64,000 nucleotides of DNA. Origin: Prillingera fragicola (taxonomy: Eukaryota; Basidiomycota; Tremellomycetes; Trichosporonales; Trichosporonaceae). The notes beneath the pieces were generated by a model, which was given only the letters and a program-made list of their open reading frames with translations, was not told the origin of the DNA and ran no database searches. Shown piece by piece: positions 1 to 10,725 of the stretch. Each line of letters opens with the position of its first letter. Positions within the stretch are counted from its first letter, which is position 1. Location of the stretch: the NCBI GenBank assembly GCA_002335605.1, contig BEDY01000007.1:186001-250000 (forward strand), in the 5' to 3' direction. The position numbers were made by a program, and so were the translations under genes.

Positions 1-1
1 G

Positions 2-100
2 CAGGGGTGGGTTGACCGCAGGGCAAAGGACTCGCAAGCTCGGGCTGTGAAGAATGTCGAGATTGCCAAGGAGATTCGTCAGCGCTGGCTTGGTCAGTAG
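2..100 (+). CDS. 3' end of an unidentified gene (partial)
   Basis: An open frame enters from the left edge and ends at TAG 98-100, giving a 32-residue basic, helical-looking tail ending RQRWLGQ. The window starts at 'gcag', which could be the end of an intron acceptor. The frame would converge on the oligopeptide transporter gene, whose stop lies about 200 bp away, which is normal spacing here. The family cannot be named from so short a tail, and the frame could be accidental. Confidence 0.35.
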   Translation, partial: QGWVDRRAKDSQARAVKNVEIAKEIRQRWLGQ

Positions 101-305
101 TAGAGTTAGTGTGGCCAGGAGATGCGAAGCGACTTTGGTGTGCGTGATTGTAATCCATATCCAAACCCTCCAATCCTACAAGTACTCCCAATGCCAAACA
201 ATGAGTCTGATTTTCACAACTGCCCTCCACGTCCTGTCAGAGACACCTCTAGCGTGCCTCTGATACTTTTTTTGTTTTCTTGTTGTTGCGCCGTGGTGTT
301 GGCGT

Positions 306-3080
306 TTAGAGGAAGGTGCCGGGAGCAGCGCCGAAGTAGCCCTTCTCGGGCATGGCGAGCAAGGGGCATCCACCGACAGCCTCGCAACCGGTCTCGACCT
401 CGGCGGCGTTGCCCCACCACTCGAGCGAGAGACCCGGGACCTCCATGGTGAAGAAGATGATGACTGCGGCGACAGCGCATCCAGTGCCGAAGGCGGCGGC
501 AAGGATATAGTTGTACTTGGCCCAGAAAGCGAGGTAGCGCTTCTTGACAAAGCTCCACGAGATGAAGGTGAGGACAGTTCCGGGCCAGTAGTAGGCAAAG
601 TTGTAAGGAGCCCACTGGATACCACCGTTGGCGATCATGACGGGGTGGAGAGCGCGGAAGACGCGAGCACGAGGGAACTGCTTCTGGAGACCCCAGCTGA
701 TGAAGGGAAGAACAAAGCCGATGGGGAAGCCGAGGAGAATCATCGAGTAGCGACCGCCCTTGGCGAAGAGCCTGGTGGGGCCAATGGTACCCCAGAACAC
801 GGAAGCGGTGAAGAAGGTGTTCTGGCCAGGGCACTTGAACTTGAAGGTGGCGTCGGGGGTGCAGACACCGTCGAGGTCCATCTGGAAGTTGTAGATCGAC
901 GTGCAAACAATGGACGAGATGAAAGTGGCGACGAGCTGAGCCCAGAAGGTAAACTTGGGGGGGATCTTCGAGTAGTGGGCAAGCTTGAGGTCCTTGCAGA
1001 AGTCGATGGCGTGCTGGGTGGTAATGTAACCGTACATCTTGAAGTAGTTCATCGAGAGGGCCTCTCCGGGGGTGATGATACCACCAATGAACTCGGCAAT
1101 GACGTTGAGGGTGACAGGGGTACCGGTGACAGCCATGACGAGGCCGATGGGGATGACAAAGATGAAGGCAAGGAGGAGACCGTAGAGAGCAATAGCAGGC
1201 GAAGTGTTGGTGGGGTAGGCAGCGAGACCGGCGACACCAGCACCGACAGAGAACAGGAGGACCAGGAGGTACCACCACTCGGGGACCTCGGAGTACTGCT
1301 TCATGAGGCGGTAGTGGATGTCCTCGGCGAGGTGGTCGACGTCCTCCTCTCCCTCGGCGTTGCCGCGGCCCATGTTGCGCTTGAGGTCAGCCCAGAAGCC
1401 ACGGAAGCCCATGGCAAGCTCGTGGCGGTGGAAGAGAGCAGTGTACGAAACGGCTGCGGGTTGTCAGGACTGTGTCGAGAGCTGGGGGTCGGGTTACTCA
1501 CTGGCAGTGTACTGCATGAAGAAGAAGAAGTAGAGCATGATGTTACCGGCGCACATCCAGGGCTCCGAGTACGCCTGGAACTTGGCCATGTCAAAGCCGC
1601 CCTTGTCGTTGAGAATGTTGATGACCTTGTAGCGCTTTCCAGTGTTGGCAAAGGTACCGTTGCTGTTGATGGGGAGGTACGAGGTGTTCCAAGCGTTGCT
1701 GAACCAGACGGCAATGATGAGGAAGAAGCCGATGCACATGCCGAGGAACTGGTTCATGACGGCGAACTGGGGGAGAACAAGAGGAGTAAAGTTGGACATG
1801 TTCCAGTCGAATGTGGGCCAGGGGTTGAGACCGAGGCCACCAATCTGGCCAGTGATAGCGGTGAGGACGACGTTCTCGGGGGCGATCCAAGGAATCCAGT
1901 TGAAGTTGGAGAGAGCCTGGAAGATGAACGAGGGGAACCAGAACCAAACAAACATGGCGGCAAAGGCAATGTAGAAGAGCTTCATGCGCGACCAGGTGTA
2001 GATGCGGCGGAAGGGACCGGGCACGACACTCTCAGTGTCCGAGTGGAAGGCCTTGTTCAGCGCAAGAGTGGTGAGCGAAGTCGGCCACACACAGAACGAA
2101 GGGTAGACGATGAAGCGACGGCAGAGACCAGCAATACCGTAACCGATAAAGTTGGAGCCGAGGGTGTTGAGGAGCTGGTAGCCGTAGCTGCGGGCGTATG
2201 ACTGGTTGAACCACTGGGGCATGGCCTGGGTCATGACAATGTTACCGGTGTAGGGAGTGTGGAAGGCGACGGTACACATGACAGTGATGAGCATGTGCTC
2301 CTTGCGGTTGAAGGGACCAGGGTTGAGCGAGTGGCGGCCAAAGAAGGGAATGTTGAAGGTAGCAGTGGGCAGGACCTTGGCGAGGAACTTGCCGAAGGGG
2401 TAGGCAAGAATCTGGGCAACGTCCGAAGACACCGAGACAGCGGGCTGACGGATCGAGAAGAGCTGGTTCACGAATGCACCGGCACCGGAGAACAGGCATC
2501 CGATAAACCAGACACGGAAGGTGAGGACCGGGAGCTCGGGGTCGTCAAAGGCGTCGACGACGGCGCGGACCTCGGCATAAGGCGAGTTCTCGGTGACGAG
2601 GAGTGCCTCGAGCTTCATCTCGTGGACGAGCTCCGAGTAGTTCTCGGGCTTGGAAATGACGTCGGGGTCGTGCAGGAGCTGCTCAATCTTCTCCAGGGTG
2701 ATACTGGGAAAGTTCTGGTCGTAACGATGCGACTTGTAGACTTGCTCCATGATCTGTGGCGGAATGTCAGAAAAAGTGCCACTCGCTCAGGTGGCGGAAA
2801 AAACTAACCGCACGGCAGCGCTCGAGAGACATGGTCGAGACCTTCTCCTCCATCTCGGCAAGTTCCTCGGCCGTGGCCTGGATGCTAGACATTGTTAGCA
2901 CAGTTGGCAGCCATCGAAGCGTGGTGGTACTCACTCCTTGTTGAGGTGGTGCTCGTGCTTCTCGCCCATGTGCACGTCGCCCTCATCGGGGCCAGTGACC
3001 GTGACCTGGGCGTAGACGTCGTCCTTCTTCTCATCGTTGTAGACGTTGTTCTCCTCGTAAGGAACTGTCGTCACTGTCAT
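306..3080 (-). CDS. Oligopeptide transporter, OPT family
   Basis: A proton-coupled importer of small peptides (possibly glutathione or iron-chelate related compounds) at the plasma membrane or an internal membrane. Four exons read on the minus strand: 3080-2935, 2884-2809, 2753-1502 and 1453-306, for 873 residues, the usual length for fungal OPT proteins. The ATG at 3080 opens an acidic, hydrophilic N-terminus (to about residue 130). Multiple membrane segments follow with the family hallmarks NPGPFNxKEH and a later HYSKIPPK segment. The last exon joins in frame through the third intron. Introns are 35-55 nt with TGCTAAC or TGAC-like branch sites. Substrate cannot be read from the sequence. 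Family assignment is firm; the exact first intron is well supported by frame. Confidence 0.93.
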
Positions 3081-6000
3081 GTTGGTGGCGGTGGACTAGT
3101 GGGTAGGTATGTGTAGGGGGGCCACTGAGGCAGGCGAGGCTTTTGCGAAAAGCTTTCTTGGATGAGGAAACAACTTCAAGAGCACACGAGGTGGGTAGAT
3201 ATATACCATATCGGCCACCATGACCAGTGGAGAGTCCCGCCGTATTTTGCGTTGCCCCAAGCACGGCGTGAGGGGCCACACCCGCATCGAGAAGAGAAAG
3301 AAGGAGAAAAACTAGTGCCACTCGTCACTCCCCGATAGCTACTCCAGCCGTGCCTCAGGAACGGGGTGGACCACGCCGCACACATGTCTCATCATCGTGG
3401 GCCACCCCGCTCGCTGCGGATGGGGGCCAGGCACATGCGAGAGGCGTACGCGCATTCGACGGCGTGTTGGGGGATTTACGATTAAAGATAGGCGGCACGT
3501 GAGGGTGTGCCGCGGCAGCTGGTGAATGGTAAGCGCCAGTTGGAAACAAATTGGCGTTGGGTGGGAAACAGGCGTCGAACCCGCACCGCCGTCACGTTGA
3601 GCACTGGTGGCGTGTTCCGGTCCAGCGTGGGGTGTGCGGGGCAACTCGGGGATGATTGGACATTATCTCGTTTGATCCTGGCCAGCCTGGGTGCGGCAAC
3701 GGCGCGTCCGCATGGGTGTTTGGTGCACTAGCTTGTGAGCCTGCTCGTAGACATGTGCTAGCGTGGACCGTGTCAGGACGCTCAATGCGGGGCAACCTCG
3801 TGAGGAGACTTGGCACGGTCAAGATAGCACTACTGGCGCCGGATCTAGCCAGCCTCTGCGCTCTCGTTCGTGCTCACTGCATCATGTTTCGCCAGCGAGA
3901 AGAAAAACTGCTCACACCTGGCATCAACACTGACATCATTCGTCGTCAGCCCATCAGAGATGCCAATCTGATGCAAATCGGATGCACTGTGAGCGCCTAG
4001 TCTTGGTGTGAGATGTGCGTATCACGTATCAAACTATCAAGCGGGATGTACCGTCGCAAACAAACTGCAGTGATCAACCCCGATGAGCCGATGCTCCATT
4101 CACCGCTGCCCGTCGCGCACGCACTCCACATGGGGCCGAACAACAATGCACGGCGGGAAGAGGCAAGGTTGCGTCCAACATGTGGGCTCATGACGCCCCT
4201 GCGCCCCAGATAAGGGGCCGGAGGCATTGGTGCCTGGTGCCTCTCGTCGTAGTTGGCCCAGAAAAAGCGCAGGACGTATTCTAACAAGTGGCCATCGCCG
4301 CCGACTTGCTCTTCTCCTCGCATTGTACGCGGCAGACGTCCTTGCCCACTTGCTGCTGGCATGTCGTTGGTTGTTCGGGTCCTGCCAAACTCAAGTACGG
4401 CCAATTCTGATGTCATTCATTGATTACTTGCGACGTGTTTGGTCCCTGCGGCGCTGGCCACAGCGGCAACTGCCGCCCAGCAGCCCACCTGCTGCTCAAG
4501 TCGATGAATGGATCCTGAAAAATTGTTCCAACAGACTGGCACGTCCATGCCTCGAAGCCGCTGCGTCTAATGGCGACAACCTCTGTCCCACAGGCCACAA
4601 CGTTGCGACCACCACACTGGAACGCTAGGATGCCCCGCGCTGCCTGACCCGACACGCATGGCCGTAACGGCAGGAAGGCAGGAGCGCGCGCGTCACGAGC
4701 CAAAGACCGCAGAGGGAATGAATGCATAGAGAGCAAGCGAACAGGACCCTCATGGTGTCTTTGTTCCTGGAATCACGCACCCACCCAAACGGTATGAGTC
4801 CCGAACCGAGATCGACCGAACACCCCTCTACCCCTTTGTCGCCGAACACCACCCCGAAGACCGACGACTTGCAGCTTGAAGCATGGAATGCAGCTGTGCC
4901 ATCATCACACGCAAGCACGCACGCACGGAGGGGGGCCGCGGGTGAGCTTTATGCCGCGGGCAGGGGCGACCACGGGCCACGATACGAGCCACAATCGTCG
5001 GCTCTGCGTGCGTCATGTCGCCCTTGCACCCAGCAATCTGGTTTCTTGGCTCGTCGACTCGTGTGCCGTTTTGGGACCTTGTGGCGGTGTCGGAGAAAAT
5101 TCTGCCAAGAGATTACTGGGGAAGATGGATGCCCCGCATCGAGTTGCTCGACTCGGTGCTCTCATGCCCCCACATTGTTGATCCGGGGTGGTTTCAGTCT
5201 AGTGTGGTCGGACAACGAGGGGCCACGTGGGGGCATCTTGGCGCAGCAAGTAGTGAGCATGGTCAGACGAGTCGCCCAGACGAGCCGCAGACAACGGACA
5301 CAATGGCACCACGCCCAGCACGAGTGGCGCCGGCCAAGCTCCGTGCATTCCCTCATCAGTGGTGCCATCGTCGTGCAGCGTCGTGCAGCGTCGCGCAGCG
5401 GAATGGATGGCTGGCGACGCCCAATCGCACGTGCGCTATTCGATAAGAATGGTCGAGCCCCTGTTCGGAATACTGAGCGGCGCGTGGTTAGTGCCCACAG
5501 CTGCAGCCAGTGTGGCTCAACACCGACTTCGAGAACCGAACACGGTTTCGACGCTAGTGATCCTCGTTGGCACTCCCATCGCGTGATTGCTTCTGCGACG
5601 TGCATGCTTGCCGCGCAACGTCGTATCAGCTGTCCAAAGTAGCCGCCAGCTAGCACGGAGCCACGCCGAGCTCGCCGTATCGCGCGATCACGACGAGGGC
5701 CGGAACGGCCTGGCGTGCGGGGTGCGTCGGACTAGTGTGGTTCCGCCGGTGAATGCGGGGTCAGTACTAGTGGTTTAGAGCGATTATCGCCTGTAGCTAC
5801 AGCTTGGCCAAGGGAGCTTTGCTGATACTGTTGAGGACACCGACAGGCAGAAAAAAAAAAATGTCGAGGGGTCGCCACCACCCAAGTACCGGCCGACACC
5901 TCACATTCGGCGCTACCTCTCGACGCCGGTCGTCGAGACCACCTGACGAGTGGCCATGTATTCCGAACACGTCAGCCACAGCCCGGCGAGTCAACCTTGA

Positions 6001-7563
6001 GCGTCAGGGCTTGCAAGAATCCAAAGTGGTGGCTCCACAAAACCGGCGGATGCCACCGCGTGGGCACAACCGCGCCAGCCAAGTCGGGAACCCACTTCTT
6101 CCCCACACTAGCGATATCTCGTTACAGCTCCCCCTGTACCCCGGTTTTTGGTTTTACTGGGTTTTACCTCTCCCGAGTCTCCTCGATCGCGACGGTAGCC
6201 AGTAGCGCGCGTGTTTTTGCTCTGAGCACACTCAAACACCGTGTGGGGCATGGTGGGGCATGGTGGGGCCCTTGATGGTTGCCGCTTGTCCACATGTCAC
6301 CGTCACACGATATCAGTGCGTTTCCGAATTTTTTCTTCATCGTAGGAGGACTCGTGCGACGCAATACCTCGGGTGCTGTAGAAGGAACGGTGAGTCGCCG
6401 ACATGACGATTGTGTGAGCTGTATTCGACGCTCTGGAGGTCATTAGAGTTGTCAAGTAGGCGCATTCGGTCTTTGTCCGAGGTCCTGGGACCTGTTGGGG
6501 TTGTTGATGACGTGCACTGGCATGCTTGGAGTTGCGCTGAGGGGTGGGATTGCGATCGTTGGGCTGGCGGCAGTCGCCGCCAGGTTCGTTGATTTCTGTA
6601 ATGTCCATGGAAAAGTGCCTCTTTGTCTGTGGTAGTATGTACAGAACGCCTGTAGGATGAATAGCTTGCTTCTTACCCATTCTGCTTCCAAGGTCTCTGT
6701 TCTGTCAACTTTTCTACTACTCCCTTGCTACGCCTTTTCAAGATGTTGCTGACGAGAGACTCACCCACAGAAATCCACCGCCTTTCGCTCCAGTTTTAAG
6801 CGCACGCTACACGTGGGTGACGCTGAGTCGCGTAGTCGCTGCAGTGTTGGAACTTGAGCCCGGACGTGGACCGAGTGACGCCGATATGGAGGCGACGAGA
6901 AACTCAGCATACTCAAGTCATTGGTGCGACAAGTGGTGAAGAGTCAAACAAGAAGACGAACAGCAAGCTCATCTTTGCCCTCAAGGGTCATCCAACTATG
7001 CCGTGCCAAGCAAGACGGCAATGACGGACGTGTCCGACTCGACGCTGTACGTGGGTGGTTCCCCTCGGCCCCGAACGAGCAAGGAGAGAGCAAGGTGTGT
7101 TGGCTGCACGAAGCGAGCGAGCTCGGAGCACGCAGGACAGACAAGGAGCGGCAGCGGCAGCCGCCAAGCTCCCCAGCTCCTCAGTGAGCCTCTGCTCAGT
7201 CGATGCATGCTGCGTGCGGAACGGCTGCTGCTCTGCGCTGTACGCGCTCTGCGGCTAGTGACGGATATGCCCGGATCATGTGCCAGGCCGGTTTCTGTCG
7301 GCCTCGTCCGCGACTGGCTGCTCCGCTGTGCATGCATCTCCCAGACATGCATATTGTCCTGAGAAACGCACCTCCCATGACTGGAATGCAGCATGTAGTC
7401 AACAGGTCGAGCTCCGCTCCCGATCCGAAAGAGATAAGAAACGGGCTGCTGAGCGGTCAAATGTCGGCAGCGAGTAATGACGCCATTTCGACATTTGACC
7501 GGTCAGCAAACTGCCCACATCTTACATCTTGCACTCTTGTTTCACTCATCCCCCCATTCTACC
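3081..7563. other. Gene-poor intergenic region, about 4.5 kb
   Basis: No frame here resembles a known family, and the longer open frames (for example 4722-5642 on the plus strand) have the Arg/Cys/Trp/His-rich composition typical of translated GC-rich noncoding DNA. It includes the promoters of the oligopeptide transporter (left end) and the trans-sulfuration enzyme (right end), scattered CACGTG hexamers (3496, 5224, 5428) and two micro-repeats of about 10 bp (near 5380-5400 and 6241-6270). No tRNA or rRNA was recognised. A short spliced gene on the minus strand around 6303-6790 is possible but unsupported. Confidence 0.6.
7454..7501. repeat. Perfect 13-bp inverted repeat in a promoter or 5' UTR
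   Basis: Arms 7454-7466 (CGGTCAAATGTCG) and 7489-7501 (its exact reverse complement) flank a 22-nt loop. The right arm overlaps a second palindrome, TGACCGGTCA at 7496-7505. The element ends about 60 bp before the ATG of the trans-sulfuration enzyme, so it could be a paired operator or an mRNA hairpin. Function is inferred from position only. Confidence 0.8.
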
Positions 7564-8799
7564 ATGCCAGCCGACCTCTCAAGCCTCGAGGGCCTCTCCC
7601 TCGCCTCCCGCGCCGTGCACGCCGACGACGGCATGGCGACTCATCGCGCCGTCGCACCGGCAATCCACACCTCGACGACGTTCCGCTACAACGACGACCC
7701 GGACAAGCTCGTCTCGTGGACCAACATTGACGTGAGCGTCCTTGTTTCCACCCGCTGACGGCAGGAATCTGCCCCCCTCGACTCGCACATCTACTCGCGC
7801 GACTCTGCACCCAACACGTCCCGCCTCGAGGCCGTGCTCACGTCGCTCCTCGGCGGACCGACCTATACGTATGCCTCTGGGCTAGCGGCGTTCCACGCCA
7901 TGCTCGTGCATCTCAACCCGAAACGTATCGCGATCGGTGCAGGGTATCACGGCTGCCACGGCGTCATTGACGTGCTCCACCGCTTGAGCGGGCTTGAAAA
8001 ACTCGACCTAGACTGCGCAGTGGAAGACCTCCAGCCCGGAGACGTTATCCACGTCGAGACACCGCTCAACCCCACAGGCGAAGCGCGTGATCTGGCATTC
8101 TACGCCGCAAAGGCCAAACAGGCCGGCGCCTACCTGACAGTCGACGCGACCTTTGCTCCTCCCCCACTCCAAGACCCCTTTGCGTACGGCGCCGACATGA
8201 TCATGCACAGCGGCACAAAGTACTTTGGCGGCCACTCGGACATGCTGTGCGGCACGCTCTCCGTGCACCCCAAGCACGAGCAGTGGCCGCTGCAGCTGCG
8301 CAGCGACCGCCTCCTCCTCGGGTCCGTCATGGGGAGTCTCGAGGGCTGGCTCGGGCTCCGCAGCCTGCGCACGCTCGAGCTGCGCGTCGCGCGCCAGAGC
8401 GAGACGGCCACAAAACTTGTGCGCTGGCTCGAGGACGAAAAGGCAAAGCCCAACTCGATCATTGCGGCGTCTGTCGATTTGATCCAGCACGCGTCGCTGC
8501 AGCCCGAGGCCGCTGATCCCACCTCGTGGCTTTCGAAGCAGATGCCCAACGGCTGGGGGCCCGTGTTCGCCCTCACAACGTCGTCGCCTGACATTGCGCG
8601 CAAGCTGCCGTCCCGCTTGAGGCTGTTCCACCATGCTACCAGCTTGGGGGGCATTGAGAGCTTGATCGAGTGGCGCGCCATGACTGACCCTGGAGTTAGT
8701 AAGCAGTTGCTGAGGGTTAGTATTGGCGTCGAGAGCTTTGAGGATCTGAGGGATGATTTGGTCCAGGGGTTGGAAGGGTTGCGTAAGGAGCTGGCGTAG
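7564..8799 (+). CDS. Trans-sulfuration PLP enzyme (cystathionine gamma-synthase/lyase family)
   Basis: A pyridoxal-phosphate enzyme of sulfur amino-acid metabolism. Two exons, 7564-7731 and 7765-8799, separated by a 33-nt intron, encode 400 residues, the normal family length. The PLP-binding lysine is K208 in the motif SGTKYFGGHSD, and the N-terminal STTFRY segment and a YxYxSGLAA helix-binding region also fit the Cys/Met metabolism PLP family. The ATG follows a pyrimidine-rich leader. It resembles the broader fungal members (budding-yeast YHR112C type) more than a classic synthase, so the reaction (synthase, gamma-lyase or a related activity) is left open. A perfect inverted repeat lies just upstream. 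Confidence 0.88.
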
Positions 8800-9267
8800 G
8801 TACAGACTTCATGCACTGATGTGGTGTGTGATTGGGCCAACCGGCACCATGAGGGCACCATGAGCAGGGCTGTGGATTGGCTATCGCCTATCGTCCCAGG
8901 ACAGAATTGGCTATAGAACCGTACCATCCCAGAGACCATATCACGCAGTTCTTGCACGTCCAGAGCACCAGTTGGCGATGCATGCACTGCGATGGCTGCG
9001 ATGGCTGACGATATCGGCGATGAGACCATTGAGATCGGCGATGACAGCCTCCGGATCGGCGAAAGATTTGCTTCCGTGAGATCGGCAATGACCGATGGTG
9101 CCTGGAGTGGAGGGTTCTTAAAGTCGTGAGAGTTGACCATGGTTGATCCATTCTCTGCATTGCTCACTCATTCACGGCATAAAGACATCTCTTGCACAGG
9201 CAGTAGCTTGGCGCATTCACTCCACATCTCCTGAGCAACTTGTTCAGCATCTACACCCTCAAGCGCC
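8800..9267. other. Intergenic region with short phased repeats
   Basis: This 468-bp gap separates the PLP enzyme from the D-amino-acid oxidase, both on the plus strand. It holds three copies of ATCGGCGA starting at 9013, 9034 and 9055 (21-bp spacing) and a fourth degenerate copy at 9081. Open frames on the minus strand here are repeat translations without family resemblance. It presumably holds the terminator of the first gene and the promoter of the second. Confidence 0.6.
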
Positions 9268-10680
9268 ATGCCTGAGCCAGCACCCATCCTCATCCTCGGC
9301 GCCGGCGTCATTGGCCTAACGACAGCCGTCCGCCTCCTGGAATCAAAGTACAAGCACCACCCAGTGCACATCCTGGCAGACAACCTCCCCGGCGACCCTC
9401 TTAACGCGCAATATGCCAGCCAGATTGCTGGGGCGCATCACTTGAGCTTTGCTGATGACGGCGACGCGCGGCAGCGCAGGTGGGATCTGAGGAGTGAGTC
9501 CCTCGACAGTCTCAATGCAGGCGCAGTGGGAATGGCCGAATCGTGTGCTGACGGCTTCTTCTCTTGCTTGTACGTTGTTCTCACGCTCCACCAGCCTTCC
9601 AGGTTCTGTATGACGAGTGGCTCGCCCGCGGCGAAGAGACTGGTCTGATGGTACGCCCTGCCCGACCAGACCACGCTGATTCTGTAGGCTCTGACCCAAA
9701 CCGAGCTCTGGGTCGGCTCCAACACCCACCTCAAGATCTACGAGCAACACCCAGACGTGCGCTCCCGCTCTCACGACCGCTGACGCCAGTTCCGCCTCCT
9801 CGACCCCAAAACAGCTCCGTGCAAAGCCGACCACATGATTTCCTTTACATCCCTCACAATCACACCAGCGCTCTACCTCTCCGCGCTGGTCCAACGCGTC
9901 AAGACCCTCGGCGGCCACATCCACCGCGCAGCCACCCCCTCGGTTGAGGACCTAGTAACCCCCCGCCTCTCCCGCCTCTACTCCAAAACCAACACAAAAC
10001 CACGAGCAATCTTCATCTGCACAGGCCTCGGCGCGCGCGACCTCGGCGGCGTAACCGACAAAAAAGTCTACCCTACCCGCGGCCAGGTCGTACGCGTCCG
10101 CGCACCATGGGTACGCTCCGGGACGACGCGCCAGGTCGGCTCCCTCGCAGGCGGCGAGGGCGGCGAGCGCACCTACGTCATCCCACGGTGTACCGGCGAG
10201 GTCATCCTCGGCGGGACGCGCGAGGAGAACGACTGGGAGGAGCAGCCGCGCGAAGCGACCACGGCAGATATCCTGCGGCGCGCTGTCGAGATCTGCCCAC
10301 AGCTCATCCCCCCGCATGTCCGCGCCGGCACTGCGGTGCCCGACGCCCCGCGGAGCGACGTGCGCGCGCTGTGTAACGCGACCGGCGTCTCGTTTGCGCC
10401 CGGCAACACGGCGAACGCTATTGGCGGGGAAGTCGCTGGGCCGCCTCCGTCGAGCGCCCGTGTACCCGATGCGAGTGGCCTCGAGGGAATCGTGGTGGAC
10501 AGCATTGTGGGGTTCCGGCCGAGCCGGGAGGGTGGAGCGCGGCTGGAGCGGGAGGAGATGCAGCTGCTCGGCGAGGCCGTGACGGTGATCCACAATTACG
10601 GGCACGGTGGGGCGGGATGGCAGAGCAGCTGGGGGTGTGCCGAGGACGCCGTCGCGCTGCTCAGTGACGCAAAGCTCTGA
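9268..10680 (+). CDS. D-amino-acid oxidase, peroxisomal
   Basis: An FAD enzyme that deaminates D-amino acids to keto acids, ammonia and hydrogen peroxide. Exons 9268-9493, 9595-9650, 9688-9756 and 9790-10680 give 413 residues. The N-terminus carries the FAD dinucleotide-binding motif GAGVIGL. Later segments [25 protein letters not shown] and [15 protein letters not shown] are D-amino-acid oxidase signatures. The protein ends in AKL, a type-1 peroxisomal signal, as expected for this enzyme. One intron is only 33 nt while the first is about 101 nt, longer than its neighbours. It ends 45 bp from the convergent transporter gene. The length is slightly above the typical 350-370, mostly through loops. 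Confidence 0.92.
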
Positions 10681-10725
10681 GCCGCGAGGCGCATCTATGC
10701 ATTAATCTATGTCCCAGTCTACAGC

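Noticed and set aside
645..2201. 518-codon ORF antisense to the oligopeptide transporter
   Set aside because: It is a mirror of the transporter codons (Gly/Glu/Val/Asp-rich); the transporter frame has real family motifs and introns.
3560..3600. B-box-like sequence on the minus strand (GGGTTCGACGCC), possible tRNA
   Set aside because: No matching acceptor stem or anticodon arm can be drawn upstream.
4722..5642. 306-codon ORF on the plus strand in the gene-poor region
   Set aside because: Composition is Arg/Cys/Ser/His-rich without ordered segments or family motifs, and there are overlapping frames of similar length on the other strand; it looks like chance openness in GC-rich DNA.
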